Assembly (NCBI GenBank): GCA_028564705.1
Contig: JAPXFQ010000189.1
Span: forward strand, 434,001 to 498,000
Reading direction: 5' to 3'
DNA length: 64,000 nucleotides
Source: Apricaphanius iberus
Lineage: Eukaryota > Chordata > Actinopteri > Cyprinodontiformes > Aphaniidae
How positions within the stretch are numbered: position 1 is the stretch's first letter; each line of letters opens with the position of its first letter. The translations under genes and the position numbers were made by a program. Below the pieces are notes generated by a model. The model did not search any database and was not told the DNA's origin. It was given only the letters and a program-made list of their open reading frames with translations. Shown here piece after piece: positions 1 through 14,300 of this stretch.

Positions 1-424
1 GTGACATTGTTTGAGTTGTTAGCTTTTCAACTAGCTTTATAGCTAACATTCAGAATTAGCTTCACAGCTAATACCCCAGTTTGTTTATGTAGCATTGGTG
101 CTAGTATGCTTTTATTTTGGGGGAAAAAGACAATATATTATAGTTGAACATTCGAAATATCGTTAGAGACTCATTGACCACTGAAGCGCATAGCCTAGGC
201 CCCGCCCTCCAAAACCCGGTCGTTCTGTGCTAATGCTAACAGAAGGGCTACTTCGTCACACCTGCAATTCTACAACAAGGCTGAATTAAGGAAAGCGATC
301 CTTTGATATAGTATTAAGGTACTTAGAGTGTGGCTAAAAAGGGGAAGCTTGTCTTTTTTCATTTTGAAGAGGGGCTAAGAAGAAGGGATTTTAAAATGTA
401 TATAACATTACCAACTTTAAAAAC

Positions 425-1770
425 TTAAAACATATAGTATTTGTTAAATATTAACTTAAAGCAAGAAGTATTTTGAGATGGTGATAACTGTGACCATTGA
501 TTCAATGTCCTTTTCTTAATCTGGGCCACTTGGGTCATCTCCTCCGGGGTAATTCCAAGGCGTTCAGAGGCCAGCTGAGAAACATGGTCCCTCCAGCGTG
601 TCCTGGGTCTTCCTCTGGGTGTCCCCCTGGTGGGACGTGCCTGGAACACCTCACCAGGGAGGCATCCTGACCAGATGCACAAGCCCCCACAATTTTATAA
701 CAAAAGTAATTTCAATACAATCATACAAACATTCCAATCAGTTTAAAGCTCTTTATGTAAGGATTCCCAGCAGACTGCATGAAGTCATTGATATGGGGTC
801 TCGATGTGGAGAAGCAGCAGCTCTACTCAGAGCTCCTCCTGGATGACTGATCTTCTCATCCTTTCTCTAAGGAATAGGGTGGAAGACTGTCTTCCATGTT
901 CTTGTGCATGCGTGGTTCTCTCCAGGGAGGCTAACGGTTCTAACCTCACCGCTAACAGGCTTTATCCACGTCTTTTTAGTCTCCCGCTGTTTATTAGAGC
1001 TTCACAGTCTTTTCTTTTTCAAATGATTATCTTTATTCAACAACAGTCGCAAATCCACTCCACAAACCGATTCCCTTAAAGTTTGAAGTCACCGACCTGA
1101 CGCATGAAATCTGTTCTCTATGAAGCCTGCCATCTAGGGGTCGGAGTGTAACAGCAGTGTAACATCCGGTGCAAACATGTCAAGCAGCACTCCATACGGG
1201 AAATTCCAATTTAAATAATCACACTGGCTAATATGGGACAGTTGGCAACCCTACTTAGCGAGAACCCAGTCACCCTGCAGATAAAACTCATTTCACTAAC
1301 TGGAACTTGTGGCCATAGATGAGGATAAGAATGTAGGCTAACAAGTAAATTGAAGGCTTTGCCTCAGGTTTCGTTTTGGCTCAGCTCTCTCTTCACAACA
1401 GCACGGTACATCACTTCACATCACTTCCGACGGAGCTCCAGTTTTTCGCTCATTCATCAACAAGACACCAAGATACTTAAACAACAATTTGGGCAGGACT
1501 TTGTGCTTGACCTGGAGAAGGCACCCCCCCCCCCCCCCCTCGAATTTGTTTTTTTTATCTCAGCGTCACACTCGGCTGGGAACCGAAAGCTGTAGATCTT
1601 GGTCCAGTGAGCCCAACAGAACCACATCATCTGCAAAGAGCAGAGATACAAACCAGATTACCTCAACACCTTGACTGTGCTTAGAAATTCTGCCAATTAA
1701 GGTTATGAGTAGAACTGGCATTTTTGGGAATTTTATACATAGTTTGAATCTGTCTGAGGCCATGAACACA
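425..1770 (-). mobile_element. Degenerate non-LTR retrotransposon (LINE), reverse transcriptase and C-terminal parts
   Basis: Reading the minus strand, about 1769-1460 holds a reverse-transcriptase fragment with the catalytic box LLFADDVVLLGSLDQDLQLS. About 900-780 continues with the 'RMRRSVIQEEL...ELLLLHIE' part, and 682-425 has the usual C-terminal stretch GRPRTRWRDHVSQLASERLG. The three blocks are in the correct order for a single minus-strand copy. Stops, frameshifts and a foreign insert near 697-790 show it is dead. These motifs are typical of a LINE abundant in teleosts; I do not assign the clade. A C homopolymer (1524-1539) lies inside it. Confidence 0.75.
697..790 (-). repeat. Fragment of L2-type LINE 3' region inside the older LINE
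   Basis: The stretch with 'tttcaatacaat(c/t)atacaaacattccaatca' and 'tgtaaggattcccagcagactgc' closely matches 24305-24385, which lies just inside the 3' tail of the L2-type copy at 24238-25440, in the same orientation. It splits the C-terminal part of the older LINE, so it inserted later. Confidence 0.55.
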
Positions 1771-2309
1771 CGTAGCCGGGGTTTTTTTTAAACGAAGATT
1801 TTCCTCTGCTCCTTGAAGAAAAAAAATCTCCATCCACACGTAACCGGATAAATGCGTTTTTCAGCACATTCATAGACGTGGCAAACCTGTAGGGCGCAGT
1901 AGTTCTCCCCAGTCCTATCCGTCAAGAGAAACTTTATATCCTCTCTTCAGCACGCAGCAGTCATACAGCTTATAAAAGCAAACAAACAAGACACGCTTTA
2001 ACAATGGATGATACCAACACAGCGCTGAGGAAATAAATGCTGTTTTCGAGAGTAAACACAGGTCACACATGTCGTGTTGGAGCATTTTTTGTCGCAGAAA
2101 GTGGCGTTACGGCTCTTAAAACTCCGTTTTCAACCGTCCACACGTAGATACTGAAAACGGAGAAAACGCAAATCTCCACTTTGGCCAGAGTTTTTAAAAA
2201 GCTTCGTTTTTGGTGCCGAAAACCTCCGGCTACGTGTGGATAACAGGCCAAACCGTAGAAAAATATCTCCGTTTTGTGAGATACCCGGCTACATGTGGAC
2301 AGGGCCTGA
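1756..2309. mobile_element. Non-autonomous DNA transposon with terminal inverted repeats
   Basis: The left end reads gaggccatgaacacacgtagccggg and the reverse complement of the right end reads caggccctgtccacatgtagccggg, a clear terminal inverted repeat pair about 550 bp apart. The interior repeats the 'cgttttc'/'ctccgtttt' theme typical of this class of fish elements and has no coding sequence. It abuts or interrupts the LINE remnant to its left. Superfamily (hAT-like) is an inference from element style; a target-site duplication was not established. Confidence 0.55.
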
Positions 2310-4908
2310 TAATATCTTAAAAGTATAAGATTAGATGTTACACATCTTTATGAGGGGAGTAAATGACATTTAATGGCTAAGCTGATTCAGCTAAATGAAA
2401 TGCAAGCTGGTAAGCAAATATTTCTCTTTAAATGTGGACAAGAGGGGCCTTTGACAATAATATTGTCTCTGTTGCTTTTTTAGTGCTTAATTACCGTCAT
2501 ATTAATCAAATCTACACATGCAGCCAAATTGCTAATCAAATTGCCTTTCAGTAAGTGATTAGTAACATCTGGACAACCATATTTCTAATGTTTCATATGT
2601 TATGTGTATTTTAAGTTGTATTTTTGCTTTTAGTGCTCTTTAGTTTCTATCCCCAGTTGATGTAAAGCACATTGAATTGCTTTGGTTTGAAAGTGTGCTA
2701 TACAGATACAGTTGCCTTGCCTAATTCTGACATTATGAGCAGCTGGTTTGCAGGATTTTGAATAAAATGTTTAAAGAAAAAAACAAATACTTTACTGGAT
2801 GATAGAACTCCACTCAACAGCCAATCACGATTAAAATATTAAATGTTGTTTAATTTCTGAAGTAGTTGGATGGCTTTCTTTTAAGTATGCACTCATGTAT
2901 TTTTTATTTTCTTCAATGAATTGTGAACATTAAGAAATGGCATTAAACAGCAGCTTTTTGGCACAATTTTGGAGCACTTATGAATCAGTTGTTGGCATGG
3001 CTCTCTCTTCCATTATTTATGCATCTGATTAAAATAAATTCCATTATTTATTCCAATCAGATATTTACAAATTTATTTCAGGATTGAATATTAAAATATA
3101 GCAGAGGATGTGGTATAAATGCTAATTTCATAGGCCTCTGTCTGTTTTTGTCCTTTTCTCGCTCGTCACTCAGTCGCAAGAAGAACCACCTGACCAATCA
3201 GTGAGTGGTTGCTATGGGAGCCGGCAGCCAGGAGCACTGCCACTGTGGGTCTATTTTGTTTCAATCATCCTTCATCCAGGCGTGCTTAACAAAACGTGTA
3301 AATCTATCAGTTTTTTTTGCAGAAAAAAAATTCTATACTTTTTTCATTTCATATTAGATGCACGAAAAAATGAATGATACCCAAAATGCAGCATATCTCA
3401 TGCATATCCCTTTCCACAAAAAGTCTGGACCATAAAATTTTGCTGATCTTCCTGGAGAGAAAACTTAAACATATTCTTGTATTGGCAGACAAATGGTTTC
3501 AACTGCTGGCTTGCCTTAAATTGTGCAACACTTCAAGTCATCCACTCTTTGTTGAGAACTGGCCAATCTTCTCAAATAGTGTCTTTGTGATGCCTGCATC
3601 ATTTGATTGGATTTGGGTTCCTTGTAAGTTATTTTATCAGGTAGGCTGAGAGAAAGTACAGGCTAAATTATATGTTGCAAACTATTTAATTTGTAAATGC
3701 AACTCGTTGCTGTTGTCATTGATAATGTTTTCCTAAAGCAATATTTTCTCTAATAGCTATTGATAGGTGTTAGACAAAACATTTAATTATGATTTATTCT
3801 GTTATAAAAGAAACATGGTAAACGGAAAAATAACAGAATTTTCTACTTCTTTTTTTATTATTTCTGAATTGAGGTTTTTATCTTTTTAGTCATTTTATGG
3901 TGTTTAAAATGTAACCCTTTTTTAGTGCCATATTTTTCTTTTCAAACCTCTTATGTATGATATTCCCATTCCTTTGGTCTTCTGAGATCATTAATGCTGA
4001 GTGCAGACATTTGAGTGCACTCTAGCTTTTCTAATTCTGTTAGTTGTCAGCTTCAATCCTCGTTTTTCTGAAGGTTACAACTGTCTCTTGTAATCCACGT
4101 CTGAGATCAATTTTTTATTTCATCACTGTCTTTAAATGTTATGTCCTACTCATGTTTTGCTGGTGATATTTTACCTTTTTATGCATAATTTCTTATGCAA
4201 CAGGGCACATTTACATGAGTGAGTAGTCATTATTTGTAGTGCACACAGGACCTCTCTGAAAAGCCCTTTATGTTCTTCAGTCAGTGTGTGTCTGCTGTGT
4301 CAGGCAATTTGATTTCCTCCATTTAGCCTTGTAATCTTACCTTTTATTTATTTATTATCCTGCCCCTGTGCTAAGTGCCATGAGCTCTCTCACTGTCTAG
4401 TATGACTAATGAAAGCATTTTGTTTCCTCAGAGAAGAAGTAGTGCATCCTTGTTTGAATTTTTAAGAAAATAAAAGTATTTAGATCCAGAGGCGCTTACT
4501 GTTTAGTAACAACGTATAGTGTAGGCACATTCATTTTTTTAATGTCTTAAGGAAGAAGAATGCCTTTGGATTCAGTAAGTTTTACAACTGTAAACTAATA
4601 AAACTGAACTTTGTTACTATTTTGGCTCTGGAAGTAAAGCCATCAGAATGGGGGAAGAAAAGGGAATTCAGGTCAATTTGAATGTGGCATGGTTGGTAGT
4701 GCCAGACAAGCTCATCTGACAACTTCAGGAACTGGTGATCTGCAGAGATTTTCACACAAAACCATCTCTCAGGTTCACACTGAATGGTGTGAAAAACAGA
4801 AAACCATGCAGTGAGCATTAGTCGTGTGGAGAAACATATCTGTTGATATTGTAGGAGAATGGGGAAGACTGTTTTCAGATTATTACAAAAATCAACATTA
4901 GCTCAGAT

Positions 4909-5470
4909 TAGAGGTGATCCAGAATGGTCAAAGATTCGATGCACTGATAGGCGGAGCCTGAATCGACCATCAATCTCAAGATCGAATCTTAGCATGTGAA
5001 ACAAGCATATGGAGATGCTAAATGTCTTATTGCACAAAAAATTACTAGTTACATACAGTCTGTTGTAATGATAAACCCATACAATCAAACATGAAAAGAA
5101 CTGAGAATTTGATTAACATTGTGACTGTACCAAGCACATAAATCACTGAAGAGAGAGTTTGGTTACCCTCCTCACGTCCCTTGCACCACATGACCAATAG
5201 GGGCAGTTTTCATTGCAACTCCTGTAAGAGTACATAGAGATAGACGACAACGTAACATTCAGGGCAGACATGCCGCTCCTGTGCACCGCCATCTCTAAGA
5301 TGGTGCACAAACACCACCAAACACTGACAAAGAACACGACTACATTTGGAACACAAACTATAATGTAAAACAGAGAACTTCTACAATAAAACAAACATTA
5401 TCCATAAGTCTGCAACTAACAACCGTCCCCCCGCACAGCCTGCACACATGGATCATTTGACCATCAGTCA

Positions 5471-5528
<58 letters not shown>

Positions 5529-5576
5529 CGAGATTCAACTGTTCCGATTCGAATGTGTAAATTCTTAGTCAGGGAC
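4909..5576. repeat. Possible MITE-like repeat with central AT tract
   Basis: The left edge (agaggtgatccagaatgg, then 'aagattcgatgcac') and the right edge (gattcgaatgtg ... ggacgcctctattca) look like decayed inverted ends carrying 'gattcgat' motifs seen in common fish elements. The middle contains the AT dinucleotide array. The boundaries are uncertain. Confidence 0.3.
5474..5527. repeat. (AT)n microsatellite
   Basis: About 27 uninterrupted AT units, a self-complementary array able to form a cruciform. Likely length-polymorphic. Confidence 0.95.
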
Positions 5577-8327
5577 GCCTCTATTCAGATAACCACTTTA
5601 TACTATGAAGGTGTATGAAATGCCATCTTTAAATGCACGTTTAGCCATGTTAAAGCAGATGGTTGGCAGTAAATTTTGGGCTCTTTAGTAGCAACTGAGC
5701 ATGGTTCATCTTGGTGTTGTTGCTGTCCATGTTCCTTTATGACCATATTGCACCCATCTTCTGATGACTATTTCCAGCAGAACAAGACAGAGAGTTCATT
5801 GTAATCTTTTGACCTCCCAGATATCAATGCAATAGAGCCTCTTTAGGGTGTTTTTGAACAGGGGATTGCATCATTTGCCACAACCACTTGTTTTTTTTTG
5901 TCAGTATGGACCAAAATCTCTGGCGGCTTTGTGCAACCTGTGCAGTGAAAGATGAAGGAAATTCTGATGTAAAAATAAGCATGTCCCACTAATACTAACA
6001 GAGAAGCTACTTTTCAGCAATGTTTGACCGTGGGAGAAAAACAGCTGAACTGTAGCAGACTGCACCGACAGACATGACTCAGTGAGATTCATTACAAACA
6101 ACTGAAAATGATTCCCCCTGTTTGACACATAGAAACATGAGAGCATACTATTACATTCCCAATTTCCATATGTCTACACAGAAAAAAAAGCGTAGTATTC
6201 CTCCACTTAAAGCTTCCCAAAACTATAAAAACATGCACTAATTTATTGATTGACATCACAGAGTGTCGTTACAAATTGCTGTAATCTGACCATGTCTGTA
6301 CCTTGAGCTGAGAGATGCCTCTGAAACACTATATTCAAAACATGATCGTCCAGTTGGAGCCCTGCAGGGGATTATGAATAATCAAGTAAAAGAATCTGGA
6401 GGCAAGGGTAATACCTTTCAGTGACTTAGCCAGACTGAAAATGTTAACTGAGACCATCACTCACACTGTAGCAGTTTACTGGAAAAAACCCATAAATATT
6501 AATTAGCCTAAAAACAGTTCAATATGTCCGCTTATTTAATTTATTTATTTATTTATTTGGCTTTTAGGTCGGTTTAGCATCAGTTGAATAAACTAGATGC
6601 AAAAATTGTGGCCATTTAAGCAGAGATGGTGTCGAGAGCTGTAAAAGTTGGCAGCTCAATGTAAGAATAAAGTTGATGTTGCAATAAACTTCAGTAGATA
6701 TTCATTTATTTTGATTAAAACTAAATTCAAACTAAATATTTGGTGACAGTGATAATCATAATTCAGAGTTTTGAAACACCAAAATGAGTAGCACAGGTTC
6801 TTCAGCCTTTAGTGGACCCCGGTATTTGGAGGGGTTATAACCAACACTGGTTACGTTCCACAGAAAAACACGTGAACAGGTGAAACCAGTGTGCTGAAGT
6901 ATCCCAGCATTTTAAACCACCTAACTGGTCTATGAATCATTTGGACAAATGTTTGTTTTAGCATTTCTGTTTCTATTCTTTAGGTCCATCGGCGAAGAAT
7001 AAATCTGAGTTAAATTGCAAAGTTTGTCCCATTGTTTCATACCCACATTGCAGTTTCTTCTCAACCTACTCCCAGGTCGTTTACATACTCAAACCTGTAG
7101 TGCTTAACCTAATGTTTTAAATCCTCTGTGTATTCTCTGCTGCTCAACTCTTTTGAAATATGATCGATTATGACCCCTAATCAAACCAAAATTACATGTT
7201 GTGACCTAAGTAGTGACATCTTACTAATAGACATTATTTGTTGGAGATATCCAGCTATATTTCCTTGAAGTAAACTATTGAATAGGGTATAGAAATTTCA
7301 TTTCAATTATTAAAGGAGGCACAATTTGATGTGGTATCGATACAAAATATTCAACCAGTTCTTTCCTTTCTTTACCTTTCTTTTGGGTACAAAAAGACCA
7401 AAACTGCAACTATACGAAATGCAAAAGGCACACAATTATCAGTAACAATTAAAAAGAACACCAAAGAAAATTGTGTTTTAACTCCAACAACGTGATTCCC
7501 ATTGATGTAGCAGCTAAAAACTTGACATGCAGTAGATCATCAGCACCTGAACCATGATCCGTCACTGTGTTCTCATCCTTAAGCATGACACATCTTCCAT
7601 CTTGTACTGATAGTCTCCTGATAAGACATTGCCCTATGTGCTTTCCTGTAGAAGGACTGCCTGTAAACAAAACTCTTGAATACCTTCAGTAAGTCCAGAG
7701 AATGTTATAGTTAGACAAGTTTAGTGAGTGCTTGAGTGCTAGCAACAAGGCTAAAAAAAAATCACAAATTAGTGATCAGAAAGTGAGACATTTAACAGGA
7801 AGCAAATATTTCTGGCTTTAAAAGACATTCAAGGAAATGTTATAACTGCAGTCAGTAACATAATTATGTGCTGTAAACATACTCTAAAGTGCAGAGATAA
7901 TCCCCTTGAAAATTTGTCGGGCAGTCCATCTCAGTATCATCTTACACACTGTAACCTTGGAGTGAATTGTTATGTGAGTCTTAGGTTTTTCCATGCATTG
8001 AACAGGCGTAGAGGTGAGTATGTGTATGAAGACATCACTCTGCATTTTTTCTTTAAATCTTGTGCAAGATTTTTTTTTTTTTTTGTATAAAGTGCACTTT
8101 CATACTACGTTTTACTACAGTATTTCATGCCCTTTAACAAACTCCAGTGAACCCACCTGGCTGACTGTAGGCTGATGGAAAATACCTGCCCTGCAAGGGC
8201 CAGGTGATCAGTAGCAGCTCAAGGTTTCTCAGACGGGCAGTGGTTTCATTTTCTGAAAATCGACATGAACACGATACAGGATGATGGAGGGTTCAGTGTC
8301 TCCCTCTAATCTATTATTTGTTTTCAG

Positions 8328-11300
8328 GGCGGGGAGCATTGCTACTACCATGGGCGAGTGCGGGGGCTGCCTGGCTCCTGGGTTGCATTATCTACCTGCC
8401 ATGGTCTACAGTGAGTGAAACACTTCATCAGTTATTGTCTAAAAAAACAAAATAATAACTGCTTCATCCATTATCCCTATGATGTCTATAATTTTTACTT
8501 TAAATTGTTCTCAGGGGGATGTTTTCTGACGGTAACTTCTCTTATGGGATTGAACCTGTTGGTAACGGAGAGGTGAGTTCAATGAGGCATATGTTTGAAT
8601 TTGAATCAGTAAGAAACACTTGATATTTTAGCACTTTGGAACGTTACCAAAGCAGCCGCCTCTTCTTTCTTTCTCTGCCTCCTCTCTGGATGATTTCCCG
8701 TTTGTCCAGACAGCGTTACTCTATCTCTGAGCTTCTGAATGGAGAATATTAAGTTAATACAGTCCTCCTCAGCTGTGCCGTATCCTCTCTCTTACATCGG
8801 AAGGAAAGCAATTTCTCACAGACACCTAACACAAAAAGTTTGTGAGGCTTATTCAGATCTGATTATGAAATTTATGTTACACTACAAGAGAGGGGAGGGA
8901 TTGAAAGCAGAGTGTTTTAGAATGGAGCTGCTTTTTTCCCATTAAGAACCACAGTGATCGAAGTGTAGCTCAATTACATAGAGAGATGGATCGATAGTCT
9001 CTAAGCTTGTCATAAAACTACTTCACTTTCTGCCTCACTGCTTTGCTCTTTGTCTCAGTTGGGACATTTTCATAAAGTATTTATCCCCAGCTCAAGTCTA
9101 CCACCATGACAAATACTTGTTACAGCCATTATGATGACTACTTGGGTGATTAATTTTGCATTAGTGCACTTTCCTCTCAGTAATCTGTGTTTACCCCACA
9201 TGACTGCGTGGTATGCTTGGTACGGGAAGCGAGAGTCCCACCCCTTTTTTAAATGTTTATTTCTAGAGAGCCGCATTTACTATTAATCATGGCAATCTTC
9301 ACTGGTTGTAGAGTTTATACTAATTCAACTATTAATTAAAACCTTTATTAAAAAGTTACCATCGTGTTTGTAAGCACTAAAAATATGTCGTCTGACCTAG
9401 AAATGTTTGAATTGAAGTTAAAACTTCATTCAATTCACCAACCCTGTTGAACTTCATAAAAAGTGCACTAAAAATCATTTTAGTGCAATGAATAGTTTCC
9501 TTTTGGTTATATATTAACATTTTTGGAAGAGATGTTTGTTTTACATTTTGACAAAAACAAAACATAAATGTTTTTATTGCTCTTTCGAAAATCTGAAATT
9601 ATATTGCTTAAATTACACAAAGACTGTTTTATTTACAGGTTACAGGTTTTTTTCGCAATTTATTCTGACTTGAAAACACAGCCCATATTCAATTAGCAGA
9701 CTGCAGAAAAAGGTCAACTGCAGGGTCAAATCAGATACTTTTTTTATTCTCTACATATGCAAAATTTGAATTAAAAGCCTTACTTTTAATTACTTCCACA
9801 TACAACTGAATGCACAGTTTCTCCTGAAACATGTTCTACCTTTTTTTACTCAAATAAAGTAGTAGTAGTGGAAGTAGTGGTAGTATTTTTATTTTTTAGT
9901 ACCAGGACAGTGCATATTCACAACAGATTAACTGTAACATGGCAGAGTTAGCAGGAGGCTAATTTTCATCCATACTCCTGTCCAGATGTACACTGGCATC
10001 CTAAAAGGAAAATAAAAGAAAACCTATAGGTATAGAACATAGTATAAATAAAATGAAATACCATTGGATAGAAGAAAGGAAAAAAAATACATATAAACAC
10101 ACACACACACACACACATATCATGTCATCACAGTTTATGATGAAACATATCGCTCAATATGTACATTTCTTTATACTGAGAGTAACTGTCCAAAATAATC
10201 TAACTTTATTGGAAATTTGCTCCTATCTTAGAAAAACATATTATTCAAAGATAGCGATGTCTAAAAACTTGGTGACAACTCATTTTACTCCTTCAGTCCG
10301 TCCTGTGTGTGCAAAAACCTGTACGCTAAATTATTGCATAAATAATGAATCTGGAGACTTCTGAAAGCAACTAGTTTTACTTGATTTAATTTGGGGAGAT
10401 TAGAGTAAATACTACTGAATATGAATGCATGTTTCGTTTGAATTCGTTTGCAGTGGTTTTAAGCATAAGGCACATGAGGTCATGCTAAGGGAGCACTGCA
10501 CATTTAAAGCTATGCTAATTTAACAAACATATCTGCTAATTTATAGGATGTATGAAAATCGTAATCCCTTGGGGGGCCTGAATTTGCTTCCGCCACTGCT
10601 TCTTGATGCTTTCTTTGCTGAAAATATGTTCATGATTAAGATATTTTCCCTGTTTTATGTTTGTTTTGATAATTTTTTAATTTGTTACCCTTCTGGAGCA
10701 GAAAGACCATATTGTGTATCGAACGCCCGATATCGACCTCTTCTCCTTTCCGTGTTCAGGTAGGACCCAAACTTCTGTTCTTCAGATTATCCAAAATATC
10801 TTCTATTCAACTTAAAGTGGATCTAATAGTAAACATTGCTCAGAGTAGCACATATGCAGTACAAATATTCTGTGATGAACTTCTTTTGACTTTTCTAAGT
10901 TATACTATAAAAGAAGGAAATGTCAGCAAATGTAAGGTAGGAACTGATTGGCTGGATTATCATCCTAAAGTTTATAACTTTCCTGCCATCACATATGATG
11001 TCAAACTTCTAGTTCTGTCCTTGAAATTGAGCTAAGATAATTAAATATTCTGCAACTCAAGTCTAAATTTTCTCCTGTTTTGTTTCTATCTTTGTCACCC
11101 ACTTGCTATCAGGTTGTCCCGTCTGTCCTCCTCGCCCTTGCTGAATTCTGTCCCATAGACTCCTCTACCTCTCCTCATTAACCTCTCTCCCTTTTCTAGC
11201 TTCTTCCTCCACTCGCTGCTTGATATTGATCTTTCTGCATATCAGAGGACTAAAATACACAGTTACATCTATCCATGGAGTGATGACTAGTCACTTTTCT

Positions 11301-14300
11301 GCTTTTGTGGCTCTCGCAGGATGCTTCATGAACAGCACAGAGCCTGAGGGGCAAGCAGATGGTCTCACTGAAGGAGATGGGGTGCTGAACGATGGAGACA
11401 ACAAGTCTGAGGAAGAGAAAACCGTTTTCACTACAGGCCGGAGGCGCTCAAAAAGACAAGTCAGTCTTAATACATGCATCAGTGTAAATCATATCACCAA
11501 AAAGCTTCAGTACTGTTAGAGAGGACATAAACATGTAATACAAGACATTGTATATATATTATGCTATTAATGTGCATGAATGTCAAATTTATTTTGATAT
11601 TTTATGATTGATTGTGCAACAAATAACTTAAATCAGTTTTAAAAACATGATTGGGATGCACAAGTTTGATAGTATAGAGATCAGTGCTTTGGAAAGTACA
11701 TTGGGAGAGACTTAATTATAACTTGCTTTATTCATTTCAAGACCAGTTTTGATATGGTATTGTAATTATTGATTATTGTTCCTGCTGCTGGAAATTTTTG
11801 TGATGGATTAGTATGAAAAACTATTTATATTTCCAGACTTTGTTCCCATCATACCTAAAATCCTTACCATCCATCCATCAGCCCATGCTTCATCTTTCCT
11901 TTTGCTCCATTTATCATCCACGCTAGAGTTTCTGGTTATTTTGCTGTTTCTGAATTTAAAGAGGTGCATCTATTGGGAAATCTTCAGTATATTCATAGTG
12001 ACCTAAGAATATGTAGGAACCTTGGATTCAAGAATTTGGAGTAAGTCGTCTTCAGACGTTATTGCATCAGTACGAGTGGCAGAAAAACAATCCAAAAGCA
12101 TGATGGTGCAACTATTGCATGAACCTTTTCTCCATTTTCAAATGTCCCTCACTCCTGAAGGTTTTGAAGCTGGAGCTTCTTTCTTGGTCACAACCATTTT
12201 TCCAAATGTAAAACTGGCTTCACAGTAAAGGATAACACTGCTGGCATTTCTGTTTTCAGTCCATGATCATCTTGAGCCTAATGTTAACAGTAGAGCAGCA
12301 GTAGAATACAAGTCCTGCAAGGTTACATCATATGGATCAAATCGTATTCATCAAGCTAAAATAAGCCTCACAGTTAGCCTGCTACAGAGCAGGCTTGTCC
12401 TAGAGCATATGCTGCCATGATGAATGAGCGGGGCATCAGGTTAGCCTCCTTCGTGGAATTGAATCTGGGAAAATGAAGCCAGGATTCTCAAAGCAAGCAT
12501 GGATTTTGAAATTAGTTTGCTTCCAGTTCACTTAAATTTACTCATTGTAAAAGTTAATCTTCAGAAATATATTATATATCTTTTGGAGTCTTAAAGTATT
12601 TAGAGACAGAAACTACAGTTTGAACAGCTTTTAGGAATGTTCTTCAAGTTATGTTTCCCCTCTCAAGGACAAAGACTAGAGTTTCACATCATCAGCAGGT
12701 GTGAGTCTGTGTTCATACAGAGTAATGGTTACGCCTGCTGGGTTTGGTTTGTGGGTGTCCCTGATGTTTGAAGGTTATTGTGACATCTCATACATTTGGC
12801 TCAGGACCTTTTTCTTTGTCTTCCCCAGGTAAGGCGAGGCCAGCGCACCGTTCAAACCGAAACAAAGTACATTGAATTGATGATCGTCAATGATTATAAG
12901 CTGGTAGGTGTTCTTGGTCTGTTTCAAAGCCGTTGAGACTGGTAAGAAAAGCTGTTTAAATGATTAAAGCTCTGTTTTCTTTCCGTTAGTTTGTCCAGCT
13001 CCACAGATCAACCACCCAAACAAAGATTTTTGCCAAATCCGTGGTGAACATGGCAGATTTGGTGAGAAGTTTCTCTTATTTAACATGCATTTAAAAGACT
13101 TAACCTAATGGATGATTTAGAAAATGGCTTGTAGCACTTCAAGTTTTACATAATTTAACAACTTTAATGGTGTTTGTGATGCAAATGGTTTATTGCTCCT
13201 TTAAAACTGACAGATGATTTTGGATTGAGTATTTTGCTCGAAAGAACCCTTCACTTTCTGGAGGTTTTATTAGTTTCCATGGAAACGGATTGCTGTCTAT
13301 CTTCTGCTGCAGCTTGCTTGAAAGTCGCAGACATAAACATTTCCTTTACATTTAAGGATGGAACACTGAATTTACTCTGATGTTGAGATTTAGATCAGCA
13401 GCCATTAATATTGTAGATACAGTTGATATTAGCAGATTCCGCTTTTTTGATTCTGTCATAAAAGACTGACGTGTTTTAAAACTACTGAAGGTAACCAAAA
13501 TCGTGTTAAAGCGATTAGTTCATAATATAAGATTTTTGCTATATCACTGATCAGATTTAATCAAATTAAAAGCTGGATAAAAAATTGAGTGTTTGGTTTG
13601 ATTACAGCAATAAAATAAATCCAGCAGCACCATTAAATGTGGAATGCATTGTATTAGTGTTTTTAATTTTAGATGCTGCAAATCAAAAAGCAAAAGATAA
13701 TTCTATAAAAACTGTGGAAACAGAAAGGGATGAAATAAATATGAATAAAACATAATAAACTGACAGAACACAGTCCATTTTTTTGTGAAATTAAAGGAAA
13801 GAAACTGAGCTTCATCTTGGCTGGAAATATAACTATACTATACACTTTCAAAGAGATGCGTCGATATTACTTTCTTAAAAGTCTGATCACTCAAATGAGA
13901 GGATTTCAGTCTTGTTTTCATTGAGATGAAGGAAATGCTAATCAGATAGTTCAACCACTGCTTTATATAATCAATATTTTTATGGAAAGGTGTATTTAGT
14001 TAGAAAAACGAACAGTAATGTTCATGTATGTATTCATTCCCTATGAAGTAAATTAAATGGGTGAAATAAATCCCATTGAATGAGAGAATCAAAAATTACT
14101 ACAATTTTCTACTTATTTAAAAGCCCTTTAGTCCTGTGTGAGATTATCTCTGGATTTGTACTACCTTTTACAGCTCCATACAAGCCGCAAAATCTTGGGG
14201 AAAAATCACCTCCAAATTGCTGTTGAACAACCTGATCCTTTTACTATTATCCCTCATTAATGAAGGAGCTGAGATCTTTGTGTCGGTGAGCCAGCTGCTC

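Larger units (their letters stand above)
2310..8327. other. AT-rich sequence upstream of the first visible adam11 exon
   Basis: About 6 kb with no exon that I can support on either strand. Open frames here are short and have no recognisable domain. It should contain the earlier adam11 exons (signal peptide, first prodomain part) or be part of a long intron whose 5' exons are off the window; I looked for prodomain-like translations and found none. It contains a long AT dinucleotide tract and a probable MITE-like block (4909-5576), listed separately. Confidence 0.5.

Noticed and set aside
1485..1525. Plus-strand translation QFGQDFVLDLEK, which looks like the ADAM prodomain motif FGxxFxLDL
   Set aside because: It is antisense to the LINE reverse transcriptase fragment at 1457-1770, ends in a C homopolymer, and has no acceptor/donor pair or phase fitting the exon at 8328.
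5461..5527. Regular repeat array as a possible CRISPR or satellite
   Set aside because: Simple AT dinucleotide repeat with no spacers, in a vertebrate genome.
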